Shown piece by piece: positions 9,308 to 17,541 of a DNA stretch of 64,000 nucleotides. The notes below the pieces were generated by a model. The model ran no database searches. It saw only the letters and a program-made list of their open reading frames with translations, and had not been told where the DNA came from. Where the stretch lies: positions 1 to 64,000 of the forward strand of contig CAWEZX010000014.1 in NCBI GenBank assembly GCA_963813555.1. Reading direction: 5' to 3'. The position numbers and the translations under genes are program-made. The stretch is from Roseiarcus sp963813555. GTDB taxonomy: Bacteria > Pseudomonadota > Alphaproteobacteria > Rhizobiales > Beijerinckiaceae. Each line of letters opens with the position of its first letter. Within the stretch, counting starts at the first letter, position 1.

Positions 9308-9479
9308 CGTCCTCCTCGCCGATCCGATCGTCCATCTCGGCCTGTATTCCCCGAGCGGCCGCTTCCGTCAGTAGAACCCGCAGCAATGGCGTGAGCGCCG
9401 TCCGGAGATGGGACGGAAGCTCTGGAGGCATCGTTGCTTGTTCGAATAAATCTCTTTGGTTGCGTCGCTCGTTCGTCAT
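9285..9479 (-). CDS. Small protein of the serine-recombinase element
   Basis: A 64-residue acidic-ended protein (MTNERRNQRDLFEQ, then LRTALTPLLRVLLTEAA and EEDGDDQDHA). It overlaps the recombinase start. I do not recognise a named domain. Position and coupling suggest an accessory factor, perhaps for directionality or regulation, but this is inference from gene order only. Confidence 0.6.
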   Translation of the reverse strand: MTNERRNQRDLFEQATMPPELPSHLRTALTPLLRVLLTEAAARGIQAEMDDRIGEEDGDDQDHA

Positions 9480-9705
9480 CTCCGGCTCCTCGCGTCGAGG
9501 GCGAATCCCCTCGCAACAAGATTAGGAGTGTGCCGACCAGGGCGTGGAGCTCAGCGAGCTTCTCGAGCGGTAGCCGCGGATGTTGAACGAGTTCGCACGA
9601 AGACCCATTCGTCTTGGTCATCCAGGCGGGCAGCAGCGCCAAGGTGCGATCGGGCTGCCGCACAATGAGGTGATCGGCGCTTGCATGCCGCCGGACGCCG
9701 ACCAC
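9304..9705 (-). CDS. DUF5372-like protein of the serine-recombinase element
   Basis: The recognisable homology runs from about 9759 (FEVRITYRFHPRAGDFVTVV) to about 9490, with HLIVRQPDRTLALLPAWM and LVQHPRLPLEKLAELHALV. This resembles the small DUF5372 proteins that often sit beside recombinase-family genes. The first in-frame start codon is GTG at 9705, inside the conserved region, and the frame reads open upstream to the element border without an ATG. The true start, or an indel, is unresolved. The tail beyond the homology overlaps the next small gene in another frame. Confidence 0.5.
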   Translation of the reverse strand: MVGVRRHASADHLIVRQPDRTLALLPAWMTKTNGSSCELVQHPRLPLEKLAELHALVGTLLILLRGDSPSTRGAGDDERATQPKRFIRTSNDASRASVPSPDGAHAIAAGSTDGSGRSGNTGRDGRSDRRGGR

Positions 9706-9793
9706 CGTGACGAAATCACCCGCGCGCGGATGAAACCGATACGTGATCCGGACTTCAAACGCCGGACACCCGGCAGTATGACGCTGGCTCGCC

Positions 9794-10123
9794 GTTGCCG
9801 ACCGCGATGACGTTTTCGCGGCGGGTCGCGTACTCGGAACGGGCGAGTTCCAGGACGAGGGTTTTGTTGAGCGAAGGAATTGCCGCGAAGTCGAAGCTGT
9901 CGAGGCTCTTGACCGCCGGGAACCGCGCTTCCTTGATCCGACGCTCCACCATGCGTCGCTCTCGATCGATCAGCTCCAGTTCGACGAGGCGCAGGAGAAA
10001 GCGGACATGGTCGAGACCCTCGGCAGCGCATTGCCGAGCAAGCTTCTCATACTCGCGCAAGAACGTCGGCAACTTGAGCGCCTTCAGGTGATGACCGAGC
10101 AGAAGTTGCGGCGTATCGGTCAT
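9794..10123 (-). pseudogene. istB: istB, N-terminal piece
   Basis: The first ~110 residues of IstB: MTDTPQLLLGHHLKALKL, FLREYEKLARQCAAEGL, LELIDRERRMVERRIKEA and ENVIAVGNG, where it is cut in the P-loop. The ATG at 10123 overlaps the istA stop (ATGA), the normal IS21 arrangement. Past the cut the frame runs into the recombinase element and stops at 9755. Confidence 0.9.
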
Positions 10124-11618
10124 GATGACGCCCCCGTCAGTAAACTCATGTAAGTTCTAGCCGACGTCATCGTGACCTGCGCCCGCGGCAGATAGGGATA
10201 GATCGTCATGTCGAGGCGCGGCGGTCGCCGTTCGATGTGACACAGGATCAGGTGCTTCACGGCGTCGAAGCCGATTGCTCCGCGCGCGATGGCGTCGCGC
10301 GCCGCGGCGGCGACGTCGTCGAGAGGGAACACTTCCATCAGCCGCAGAACCTGCACGAACTCGCGCTTGCCCTGCTTGCCCATCCGGGCTTCCAGAAGAC
10401 GCCGGAGTGTCATGAACTCTTCCGGCAACCGCCAGCCGCCAGCGGCGCCGCCTGGTCGAGCGCGTTGATCTTCTGTTCGATCAACGCCAGGTAGTGCAGC
10501 GGATCGAATATGAAGTCGTGGCGCTCGTAGGAACGGGGATGACGCGCAATCACTTCCGCGCCGCATGAGATCGCCACGTCATGGACATATCCGCGAACAA
10601 GCACGTCGCGATGACCGTACGTCGTCGGGACCGAGTAGTCGTTGAGCCGATAGCGAACCAGCGACAGAGACGAGACTCGTGTCGCGACCTTCTCGCAGGC
10701 GTCGTAGGCTGGCGGCAGGGGCCTCTGGAACGCGGCAAGATCGCGCTCCAATCTCTCGGCGATCGTCTCGTTATGGCCGCGCAAGCGGTCCGCCATCCGG
10801 CGACGGCAGCATTCCACAAGATAGACGTTCAACCCTTCGAAGCTCTCGAAGACCGGAAGCGGAACGAGGAAGTTCCGTCGCGCGTAACCGACCAGCCCCT
10901 CGACTTTGCCCTTGTCGTTGCCCTTGCCAGGCCGGCCAAATCGATCCCGGAAGAGGTAGTGTGATTGCAACTCGGCGAAACCGCGCGTCCGCTGCCGCTT
11001 CCCGTCGCCAAGAATGCGAGCCACGGCGATCTTGGTGTTGTCATAAAGGATGGACTGCGGAACGCCGCCAAAGAAGCTGAACGCCCGAACGTGGCCGTCG
11101 CGGAAGGCTTCCGTCGTCTCGGCGGGGTAGCCGACCACGAAGCAGGCGTCCGAGCGCGGCAGGTCAAAAGCGAAGAAGTGGATCTTGCGCTCCACGCCGC
11201 CGATGACGCCGATGGCTTCGCCAAAGTCGACCTGGGCATGTCCCGGCGGATGCTCCAGCGGCACAAACATCTCTTGAGCCCGCTGACGCCAGCCGGCGAC
11301 GTAATCCTTCACAATCGTCAGGCCGCCCGTGAAGCCGTACTCGTCCCGGAGACGCTCGAAGATCCGCTTCGCCGTATGTTGCTGTTTCCTCGGGCGCGAC
11401 TTGTCGTCGAAGAGAATCCGGTCGATCACCGGGATGAACGGATCAAGCTTCGGCTTGGCCGGCGGCTTTGTGCGCACGTAACCCGGCGGCGCCGTGAACT
11501 TCATCATCTTGGCGACCGTGCGAGGGTCGATTCCAAACCGTCGCGCCGCCGCGCGATGGCTCAACCCCTCGATCTGAACCGCGTAGCGAACGCGCCCATA
11601 AAGCTCCACGCCCTTCAT
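10120..11618 (-). pseudogene. istA: istA transposase of the IS21-type element, frameshifted
   Basis: About 500 residues in two frames. The first part, from ATG 11618 (MKGVELYGRVRYAVQ), has an N-terminal HTH (LSHRAAARRFGIDPRTVAKM) and an rve-type DDE core (PPGHAQVDFGEAIG, SILYDNTKIAV, GNDKGKVEGLVGYARRNF). It continues to LALIEQKINALDQAAPL. A one-base loss near 10430-10445 shifts the frame, after which GWRLPEEFMTLRRLLEAR to the stop at 10120 completes the protein. IS21 transposases are not known to need recoding here, so this is likely inactivation or an indel error. Confidence 0.88.
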
Positions 11619-11644
11619 CCCCCACCCTCTGCAGACCCACCGCA

Positions 11645-11730
11645 AAGGGATATCTGCTGCCGGACTTTTGCTCCGGAGCTACCAGAAAATCCGGCCGCTT
11701 CAATGAGGGATTATTGCTCCGGCGCTTACA
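11645..11730. repeat. IS21-type right end with repeated terminal motif
   Basis: TTTTGCTCCGGAGCT and TTATTGCTCCGGCGCT occur about 45 bp apart between istA and the element end. These are the internal and terminal transposase-binding repeats usual for IS21. The left end near 5214-5255 carries two corresponding GGAGCAA motifs in the opposite sense. Confidence 0.65.
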
Positions 11731-11770
11731 GTGTGGCGTAGGCGAATTAAAATAGGCTGTCCGGCCTCGT

Positions 11771-12802
11771 CTACGTGTTGCGTCGGATACTTGCCGCAGG
11801 CAACCGGATCACGAACTTGCCCGTATTCTCGCCTTTGTAGAGACGCTGCAGAGAGCCTGGGGCATGCTCCAAGCCCTCGTGCATCTCTTCGCGGTAGCTG
11901 ACGCGTCCCTCCCTGATCCATTGAGAAATCCGGGCCTCGGCCTCCGGAAAGCGGTTCATGAAGTCGGTCGCGAGGAAGCCTTGCATCCGGGCGCGCTTCA
12001 CCAGCAGGTGGCGCTCCGGTCGTGGGCCTGTATTCCAAGGATTCCAGCTCGGATAGGACGCCGTGCCGCAGATCACGATGCGCGCGCCTAGCGCCAGGTT
12101 TCGCAACACAGCGTCCGAAATCGATCCCGACGTGTTGTCGAAGTACACGTGGACGCCGTCGGGGCACGCGCCACGCACCGCCTCGTCCAGGTCACCCTCA
12201 CCCTTGTAGTCGATGGCGGCGTCATAGCCGAATTCCTCCAGGCATTGGCGTACTTTTTCAGGTCCGCCCGCTATGCCTATCGTGCGGCAACCCTTGATCT
12301 TGGCGAGTTGTCCCACGCAAGATCCCACCGCGCCCGCCGCGGTCGAAACGACGACGGTGTCGCCCGCCTTGGGCTCGCCGACGTCGAGCAGACCGAAATA
12401 TGCCGTAAATCCGTTGAGACCTAGGACGCCGAGGTACAAGGAGAGCGGCAGATCGCTCGGAGCGATCTTGAGGTTCACATGCCGGTCGGATGCCGCCGCA
12501 TATTCCTGCCAACCAAACAAACCCATTAGCTTTTCGCCGACCGCATAGCGAGGGTTTCGGCTCTCGATCACCTCTCCGACCGCAAAGGCGCGCATCGTGT
12601 CGCCAATCTCGATGCGGGGCCAATAGGTGCTGGCGTCGGCAATCCATCCGCGCGCCGCCGGGTCGCTGGAAAGATAGTGATTTTGAACGAGGAATTCGTC
12701 CTCCGCAATTGAGGGGACATTGCTGTCTCTAATGTCAAAATTTTCAGTTTGCGGAATGCCGTTAGGGCGCGACTTGAGCCAAACTTGCCGGTTGCCTGCC
12801 AT
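11771..12802 (-). CDS. NADP-dependent oxidoreductase, MDR family (CurA/prostaglandin reductase-like)
   Basis: A 343-residue zinc-independent medium-chain reductase that reduces activated C=C bonds of enones and similar electrophiles. The N-terminal part has the family feature NHYLSSDPAARGWIAD. The Rossmann motif is TVVVSTAAGAVGSCVGQLAKIKG (written here only in part: AAGAVGS at about residue 157), and the substrate-site segment VHVYFDNTSG follows. Length is complete. The ATG at 12802 follows AAGGGAAG. The stop lies about 40 bp from the IS21 end, so the insertion just missed it. It begins a series of reductive detoxification genes reaching to 21.6 kb. Confidence 0.93.
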   Translation of the reverse strand: MAGNRQVWLKSRPNGIPQTENFDIRDSNVPSIAEDEFLVQNHYLSSDPAARGWIADASTYWPRIEIGDTMRAFAVGEVIESRNPRYAVGEKLMGLFGWQEYAAASDRHVNLKIAPSDLPLSLYLGVLGLNGFTAYFGLLDVGEPKAGDTVVVSTAAGAVGSCVGQLAKIKGCRTIGIAGGPEKVRQCLEEFGYDAAIDYKGEGDLDEAVRGACPDGVHVYFDNTSGSISDAVLRNLALGARIVICGTASYPSWNPWNTGPRPERHLLVKRARMQGFLATDFMNRFPEAEARISQWIREGRVSYREEMHEGLEHAPGSLQRLYKGENTGKFVIRLPAASIRRNT

Positions 12803-13305
12803 TGAACTTCCCTTAAGCGTCGCCTCCGGGCCCGATCACCCCGGACATTCGGAGGTGGGGGAAGCGCCTTCCGAGGCAATGTTAGGATCGGCGCACCCCG
12901 AACCAACTAAAATGCTTGCACGTGCGATATGCACATTTTCCCATTCTCGGTCAGAACTGATTGTGAGGAAATAGGCGACAGGTCTGCCCTTCGCTTCGGG
13001 ATCAGGGTGCGCACGGCAACAGCTTGAATCGATCACCCGATTGCCTGCAGGCGCGGCGGCGCTTTGTGCAGAAGCCCCTGCCCGGCTCAGGGCAGATGTC
13101 TTTCTGCCAACGTGGCAGGGGCTTTCCTAATCTCGGCATTCCTTGTCAGAACATTCCAATTTGGATTGGCGCGGTGCACATTCGGCGGGACCCAAGGGCC
13201 GAGTTTTTCGCGTCGCCGACCAACTGCAGCACATCCCAGTGCTGGACGGCCTGGCTTTGTCAGACCTAATGCTCGCGCTGTCTCTGACCGTGGTAGTATC
13301 GGGCC
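12803..13305. other. Gene-free stretch with one structured repeat
   Basis: No convincing coding frame is present between the MDR reductase start and the transposase remnants. The only clear structure is the inverted repeat at 13072-13124. Confidence 0.45.
13072..13124. repeat. Two-level inverted repeat
   Basis: Perfect 11-bp arms AAGCCCCTGCC (13072-13082) and GGCAGGGGCTT (13114-13124) enclose a second stem GGCAGA/TCTGCC (13091-13096 with 13103-13108). The right side is followed by TCC, not a T-run, so a terminator is only one possibility. It could be a REP-like palindrome or a structured RNA. Confidence 0.5.
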
Positions 13306-13740
13306 ATGAGCAACCCGTTCCGATATTTCAACAGCTCGTCGGAGGTCATCCGTCTATTCGTGATGCGGTAGGTGCGATACCCACTGTCGCTGGGCAACGT
13401 CGAGGATCTGTTGGCCGAGCGCGGGATCGACATCAGCCGCGAGTTCCAATCCGATTCTGGTGAACCGGTTTGGCCTGATGCTCGCCGCTGAGATCCGCAA
13501 GAGGCGAGTCGCCATCAAGTCCGCCGAACAGCTGCCGGTGCAAGCGGTTCATCGGATTCGCAGTCGCCTGGTTGCTGATCGCGTCAGGCTCGTCAATCAA
13601 ATCCGCGGTCTTCTCGGGGAGCACGGCATCATCGTTGCGAAAGACATTGGCAATCTGCGGCGAGCTCTGGCGAACGAATGCCACGCTTTCCGTCGCCGAG
13701 GGCGCGTGCGACTATTGGGCGACGACCCGGCGGGTCTTTT
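13306..13740 (+). pseudogene. Chimeric remnant: IS6-type transposase start joined to IS110 transposase segment
   Basis: Starting at ATG 13306, the frame gives NPFRYFNSSSEVIRLFVM, then after a stop LSLGNVEDLLAERGIDIS, the N-terminus of an IS6-type transposase. Shifted by one base it continues as NRFGLMLAAEIRKRRV. At about 13508 it switches without a break into IS110 sequence (AIKSAEQLPVQAVHRIRSRL, LVNQIRGLLGEHGI). The fusion, stop and frameshift make it a dead chimera from successive deletions. Confidence 0.7.
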
Positions 13741-13755
13741 TCGCTAGAAATTCTC

Positions 13756-14349
13756 ATGGCCGATCGACTGCAATGCACGCTGCAGGCCATTGACGCCGCG
13801 AATAGACGTGATCCGACCGATGAGGCCGGGCAACCGGCCGAGTTCCTCTATGGTCGGCGCATGAGCGAGGCGCTCGCCGCATTCGCGCCGGAGGCCACCG
13901 AACCACTGCGGATCGCCACGCGCGGGCAACATATCGAGCGCTGGCTGAGCCCGCGTCGCGCCTTTCCCGAGGGCAAGGCCGGCTATTTCGCCTGGCGCAA
14001 CGCTGCCAAGAAACGCCACGCGGAGCGCCTCGGCCAGATCATGGCGGCCTGCCGCTACGGCGAGGCAGTGATCGCTCGCGTCGGCACGCTGGCGCGTAAA
14101 GAGCAGTTACGCAGCGATGCCGAGGCGCAGACGCTCGAAGACGTCGCCTGCCTGGTTTTCCTGCGCTACTATGCGGAAAATTTCGCCGCCAAGCACGCAA
14201 GCGAGAAGGTGTTCGACATCCTCGTCAAGACGCAGCGAAAAATGTCGCCCCGCGGTCGCGCGGTCGCACTCGATTTCGGCTTCCCCGCGCCGATTCTCGC
14301 ACTCTACAAGGAGGGGCTGCGGGCGCTCGAAGCTGCGGCGACCCCTTGA
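13756..14349 (+). CDS. DUF4202 family protein
   Basis: A 197-residue cytoplasmic protein matching DUF4202 over its length: LQAIDAANRRDP, EFLYGRRMSEALAAFAPEA, RGQHIERWLSPRRAFPEGKAGY, LEDVACLVFLRYYAENFAAKH and KTQRKMSPRGRAVAL. The H-I-x-R-W and E-D-x-x-C-L-V-F-L blocks are the family hallmarks and resemble HD-type metal-binding helices. The biochemical role is unknown. The ATG at 13756 was chosen over longer frames because the upstream residues have no homology. It stands alone between two groups of remnants. Confidence 0.88.
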   Translation: MADRLQCTLQAIDAANRRDPTDEAGQPAEFLYGRRMSEALAAFAPEATEPLRIATRGQHIERWLSPRRAFPEGKAGYFAWRNAAKKRHAERLGQIMAACRYGEAVIARVGTLARKEQLRSDAEAQTLEDVACLVFLRYYAENFAAKHASEKVFDILVKTQRKMSPRGRAVALDFGFPAPILALYKEGLRALEAAATP

Positions 14350-14658
14350 CCGTTGCTCGGCGGGTTAGGTGCGCTCAAACGGCGAATCGGCCTGGGCCTT
14401 GAGACCGCGATAGGGCGCGGATCGACGAGCGCCGCTGATAGGTTACGAAAGTCGCTGATCCGAACGATGCGCGCAATGCGCTCGCCCATGCCGGCAAGAG
14501 CAGCCGGCGGGTCGTCTCGGCTTTCAACGCCACCGCTTTCGCTCAGGACAGCGCCGAGGCCGCAAAAGCATAGTGGCGAAGGGTCCCCGCCTCCCCCATC
14601 GGTGGCGCTGGAAGAGTAGCGATCATTACTCTTGGCTGCGAGCGCCGTACGAAGCCGG
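14350..14658. other. Gene-free stretch
   Basis: Open frames here do not resemble known proteins, and no RNA or repeat is evident. It lies between the DUF4202 stop and the stop of the KbaZ-like remnant on the other strand. Confidence 0.4.
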
Positions 14659-15379
14659 CTATCGGGGTGAAAGCGGGCAAAGGCACAACGGAGAGAATGC
14701 GCGATAACCGACCGTTCCGGGAGGAAACTGCGAAGGCGTAAGATCGAGACTGCAAGCATGATCGTACCGCCGCAGGACCTGAAGCACGGCTCCAATCACC
14801 AGTTCTCTGGGCCGCGCGGAGAGCGAACCCTCGACCATTTCGGGGTAAAGCCCGCCCAAATACTGGCTGATCAGAGGCTCGGGGATCGGCTTGTCGCCGA
14901 GCTTGGCGAAGAGCCGGTCGACAGCGGCCTGAGCCTTGGGACGGGGCCAGTAATATCGGATGCGGTCGCTGAAACCGAAATGCCGTTGCAGCCTAAGCTC
15001 GTCGGGGCTTCCGGCATAATATTTGCGCCAGTTTCCGGGCTCTTTCAGCATCAACGCTTCCATCGCCGCCGGGAGATTGTCGTCGGTTGGCGAAGGATGG
15101 AGAAGGCGCGCGACGCAATCGAGGCCGTAGAGCGCCTCGCGCAGGGCAAAGGTCAGCCATGGGCCGACCTTGAGGATCGCGAACCCGTCCCTGACCAAGG
15201 CGTCAAGGCAGCCGGCCGGCTGATAGTCGGGTCGAGTGCGCCTCGAAGACAAAGCCCGGCAAGCTCGTCAGAGCGTGCACGAGCCGCGCCGCCTTCTCGG
15301 GCTTGTATGAGACGACTTCCGTGTTGGCGAACTCGACGCCCGGTGCGAAGGCTGCTTTAAGGCCGGCATCGAAATTGAA
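14659..15379 (-). pseudogene. GatZ/KbaZ-like tagatose-bisphosphate aldolase subunit, C-terminal remnant
   Basis: The minus strand reads NFDAGLKAAFAPGVEF, SYKPEKAARLVHALTSLPGF and FEAHST, then one frame over DYQPAGCLDALVRDGFAIL, KVGPWLTFALREALYGLD, FGFSDRIRYYWPRPKAQAAV and PLISQYLGGLYP. This is the C-terminal half of the non-catalytic GatZ/KbaZ subunit, which stabilises class II tagatose-1,6-bisphosphate aldolase. An extra C at about 15230 breaks the frame. The N-terminal half is missing and is replaced by a redoxin start. Confidence 0.75.
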
Positions 15380-15482
15380 CGTGCGTCCACGACGCTGAAT
15401 TCGGAACAGAAAGCTCGGCTCCGTGGATGGTCTTGGCCTGCAGTCGCGGAAACGACTGGCCGAGCGTGATCTTGCTTCCCAT
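15372..15482 (-). pseudogene. Redoxin (AhpC/TSA-like) N-terminal remnant
   Basis: From ATG 15482, behind a strong AAGGAG site, 37 residues read MGSKITLGQSFPRLQAKTIH then LSVPNSASWTHVQF, the start of a peroxiredoxin-like protein. The CxxC region is lost. At TTCAATTTC the sequence passes into the KbaZ-like remnant, a deletion junction. Confidence 0.6.
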
Positions 15483-15650
15483 GTTATGTTCTCCTTTCTG
15501 TCGTGCGTTATCTCATCAGGCGCTGGCTATCAGCGACCGGGGGCCCGATGGCACGGAGGGCTTGGCCGCCTTTCCTCTACTCCTGGGATTGCTCCCGCAC
15601 CGGACACCCTCTCGAGCGGACTGCGACGAGACGCCGACCGCGCAATTCCG

Positions 15651-16331
15651 CTAGCCGTGCAGATCGCCAAGCCCGACGGTCGCCTTGATGAAGCCTTCGA
15701 ACTGCTTCTCGGCGGGGAAGGGCTCGGGTATTAAAAGGCCCTTCACCACAGCCGGTCGGGTCGACACACGCTCCCACCAAGCGTTCGGGTTGGGCTTGTC
15801 GTTGAGCGCGAGCATCTGGCCGATCGGATGGACGAAGGCCATCCGGAGCCATGGAAGCATGGCGATGTCGGCGATCGTGTATTCGTCGTCGACGAAATAG
15901 GTCTGGCCTCGCAGTCTCGCTTCCAACACCGCGAGGATGCGGTTCACCTCCTTGACGTAGCGGCCGGTCACCGGCAGATACTCGTTCTTCCAGGCGCCGG
16001 CGAAGACCAGGAGCTGGCCGAACATCGGCCCGAGCGAGGCCATCTGGAACATGATCATCTCAATCAGCCTGACGCGCAGCTTCGCATCTTGTGGCAGAAG
16101 CTTGCCGGTCTTTTCCGCCAGGTAGATCAGGATCGCCCCGGACTCCGTGAGGACGAAGCTGTCGTCGACCAGCACGGGAATCTTGTTGTTCGGATTTAGC
16201 TTTGTGAATTCCGGCGTCATCTGGTCGCCGGCAAGGAAGAGACGGTGGACGTTGTATTGCAGCCCGAGTTCTTCGAGGCAGATCGAAATCTTGAGCCCGT
16301 TCGGGGTGGCGTCGGTATAAAGATTGAGCAC
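15651..16331 (-). CDS. Glutathione S-transferase (Nu/YfcG-like)
   Basis: A 226-residue cytosolic GST. The thioredoxin-fold N-terminal domain has YTDATPNGLKISICLEEL, KLNPNNKIPVLVDD and the glutathione-binding ESGAILIYLAEKTGKL. The all-helical domain has DEYTIADIAMLPWLRM. The T-P-N-G segment is the usual active-site element of Nu-class enzymes such as YfcG, which act on peroxides and disulfides. The GTG start at 16331 is preferred because CAGGAGGT lies just upstream. It follows the old yellow enzyme gene by 86 bp and is probably co-transcribed with it and the MAPEG gene. Confidence 0.93.
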   Translation of the reverse strand: MLNLYTDATPNGLKISICLEELGLQYNVHRLFLAGDQMTPEFTKLNPNNKIPVLVDDSFVLTESGAILIYLAEKTGKLLPQDAKLRVRLIEMIMFQMASLGPMFGQLLVFAGAWKNEYLPVTGRYVKEVNRILAVLEARLRGQTYFVDDEYTIADIAMLPWLRMAFVHPIGQMLALNDKPNPNAWWERVSTRPAVVKGLLIPEPFPAEKQFEGFIKATVGLGDLHG

Positions 16332-16417
16332 GGTTACCTCCTGTTCTGGATTTGGCTTTCCACGGTCCATCCCGCGGCTGAACCTCACCTTGGACGGGGT
16401 CTTTCTAGGCGACGGCG

Positions 16418-17519
16418 TCAATCCGCGGGTGGATAGTCGACGTATCCCTCGACGCCGCCTTGGTAAAAGGTTTCGACAACCGGCGGTTCGAACGGTAGAT
16501 CGCGTTCGAACCGCCGCACCAGATCGGGATTGCTGATGAAGGGCTTGGCGAATGACACGAGGTCGGCCTGTCCGCCCTGTATCGCCCTGTTGGCGGACGC
16601 CTTGTCGAACCCGAAATTCGCAATCAGCGCTCCGTCGAAACGCGCGCGGTAGTAGCCGATCGTGTCCTGCAGCGCGCCGACGGGCGTGCCCGACAGATCG
16701 CTCGACGCCCTGACGACCTGGAGGTGGGACAGCGGCAAAGCGTTGAGACGGCCGACAAGGTGGTCGTAGGTTTCAACGGTCCGTTCAGTGGGGCCAAATC
16801 CGCCCATGGCGAACGTCGGGCTGATCTTGATCCCGACGCGGCCAGGTCCCCAAACCACGATGAGTGCGTCGAGAATCTCCAATACGATGCGCGCGCGGTT
16901 TTCCGTGCTTCCGCCATAGGCGTCTTCGCGAATGTTCAGGGCGCTGTTGAGAAACTCCGGCAGTAGGTAGGTGGTGGCGGCGTGCAACTCGACCCCGTCG
17001 AAGCCCGCCTCGCGCGCGTTCTTCGCCGCGGTACCGTAGTCGGCGATCGTCGCCGCGATTTCTTCCACCGGCATCGCGCGAGGCGTGACGGTGTCCTTGA
17101 ACCCCTCGGGCGTGAACGATTTGAGGCCCGGATTGACCGCGGAAGGCGCCGACGGCCGTTCGCCGTCGAAGAAATCCGGATGGGAGACCGCTCCGGAATG
17201 GGCGAGTTGCGCGAAGATCGCGCCGCCTTCGGCATGCACGGCGGAGGTCACCGCACGCCAGCCTTCAACCTGTCGTTCCGAGTAGAGCCCCGGCACGTTG
17301 ATGAACCCGATGGCGCGTGGACTGACCCAGGTCGAACTCGGTGAGGATGAGACCAGCAGATGCGCGCTGCCTATAATATTCGACGTGCAGTTCCGTTGGC
17401 GCGAGTTCAACATTTCTTGCCCTGCCGCGGGTCATCGAGGCCATGACTACGCGGTTTCGCACTTGAAGCTCGTTGAACATGAAGGAAGTGAACAAAGTCG
17501 TTTCGTCAAATTGAGACAT
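16418..17519 (-). pseudogene. Old yellow enzyme / alkene reductase (NemA/XenB-like), frameshifted
   Basis: A flavin-dependent ene-reductase in two frames. The N-terminus (MSQFDETTLFTSFMF, VMASMTRGRA, HVEYYRQRASAGLILTE) starts at 17519. One extra base near 17328-17340 separates it from TWVSPRAIGFINVPGLYS and the rest of the TIM barrel (REAGFDGVELHAATTYLLPE, NIREDAYGGSTENR, SFAKPFISNPDLVRR). The total is about 365 residues, normal for the family. The catalytic pair H-x-x-N/H reads H-A-A-T, so the second substrate-binding residue is changed. Otherwise intact, it may be recent decay or an indel error. It lies 22 bp after the MAPEG stop, in one operon. Confidence 0.87.
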
Positions 17520-17541
17520 GGCTGGCGCTCCGAAGCTGTGC

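Larger units (their letters stand above)
7201..9793 (-). mobile_element. Serine-recombinase element inserted in the istB P-loop (about 2593 bp)
   Basis: The istB P-loop codons are split. The distal piece starts GGCGGAACCGGCAAG and the proximal piece ends GTCGGCAACGGCG. Both element ends share GGCG (forward CGCC at 7197-7200 and 9790-9793). Joining the flanks at this core gives GTC GGC AAC GGC GGA ACC GGC AAG, a perfect GNGGTGK P-loop in frame. No inverted terminal repeats or longer duplication are seen, as expected for serine-recombinase integration at a short core. The element holds three same-strand genes ending in a large serine recombinase. Confidence 0.82.
5214..11730 (-). mobile_element. 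IS21-family element, interrupted by two later insertions
   Basis: The element carries istA (10120-11618) and istB (10123 down to 5311) on the minus strand with the ATGA overlap typical of IS21. Its ends show the multiple short terminal repeats of the family: two GGAGCAA copies near 5224 and 5245 on the left, and two TTGCTCCGG copies near 11669 and 11714 on the right. The right end read inward begins TGTAAGCGCCGGAGCAAT; the left begins TGTGTCAACGCGGGAGCAAG. istB is broken by a serine-recombinase element (7201-9793) and by an IS256-family element (5448-6863). Removing both rebuilds one continuous istB frame. istA is also frameshifted, so the element is inactive. Confidence 0.88.

Noticed and set aside
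7661..9394. 577-codon plus-strand open frame opposite the serine recombinase
   Set aside because: High-GC antisense artefact; the minus strand carries the real recombinase with catalytic motifs.
12803..13305. Possible small gene between the MDR reductase and the IS6 remnant
   Set aside because: Three overlapping short frames exist but none has homology, a plausible start site or consistent codon use.
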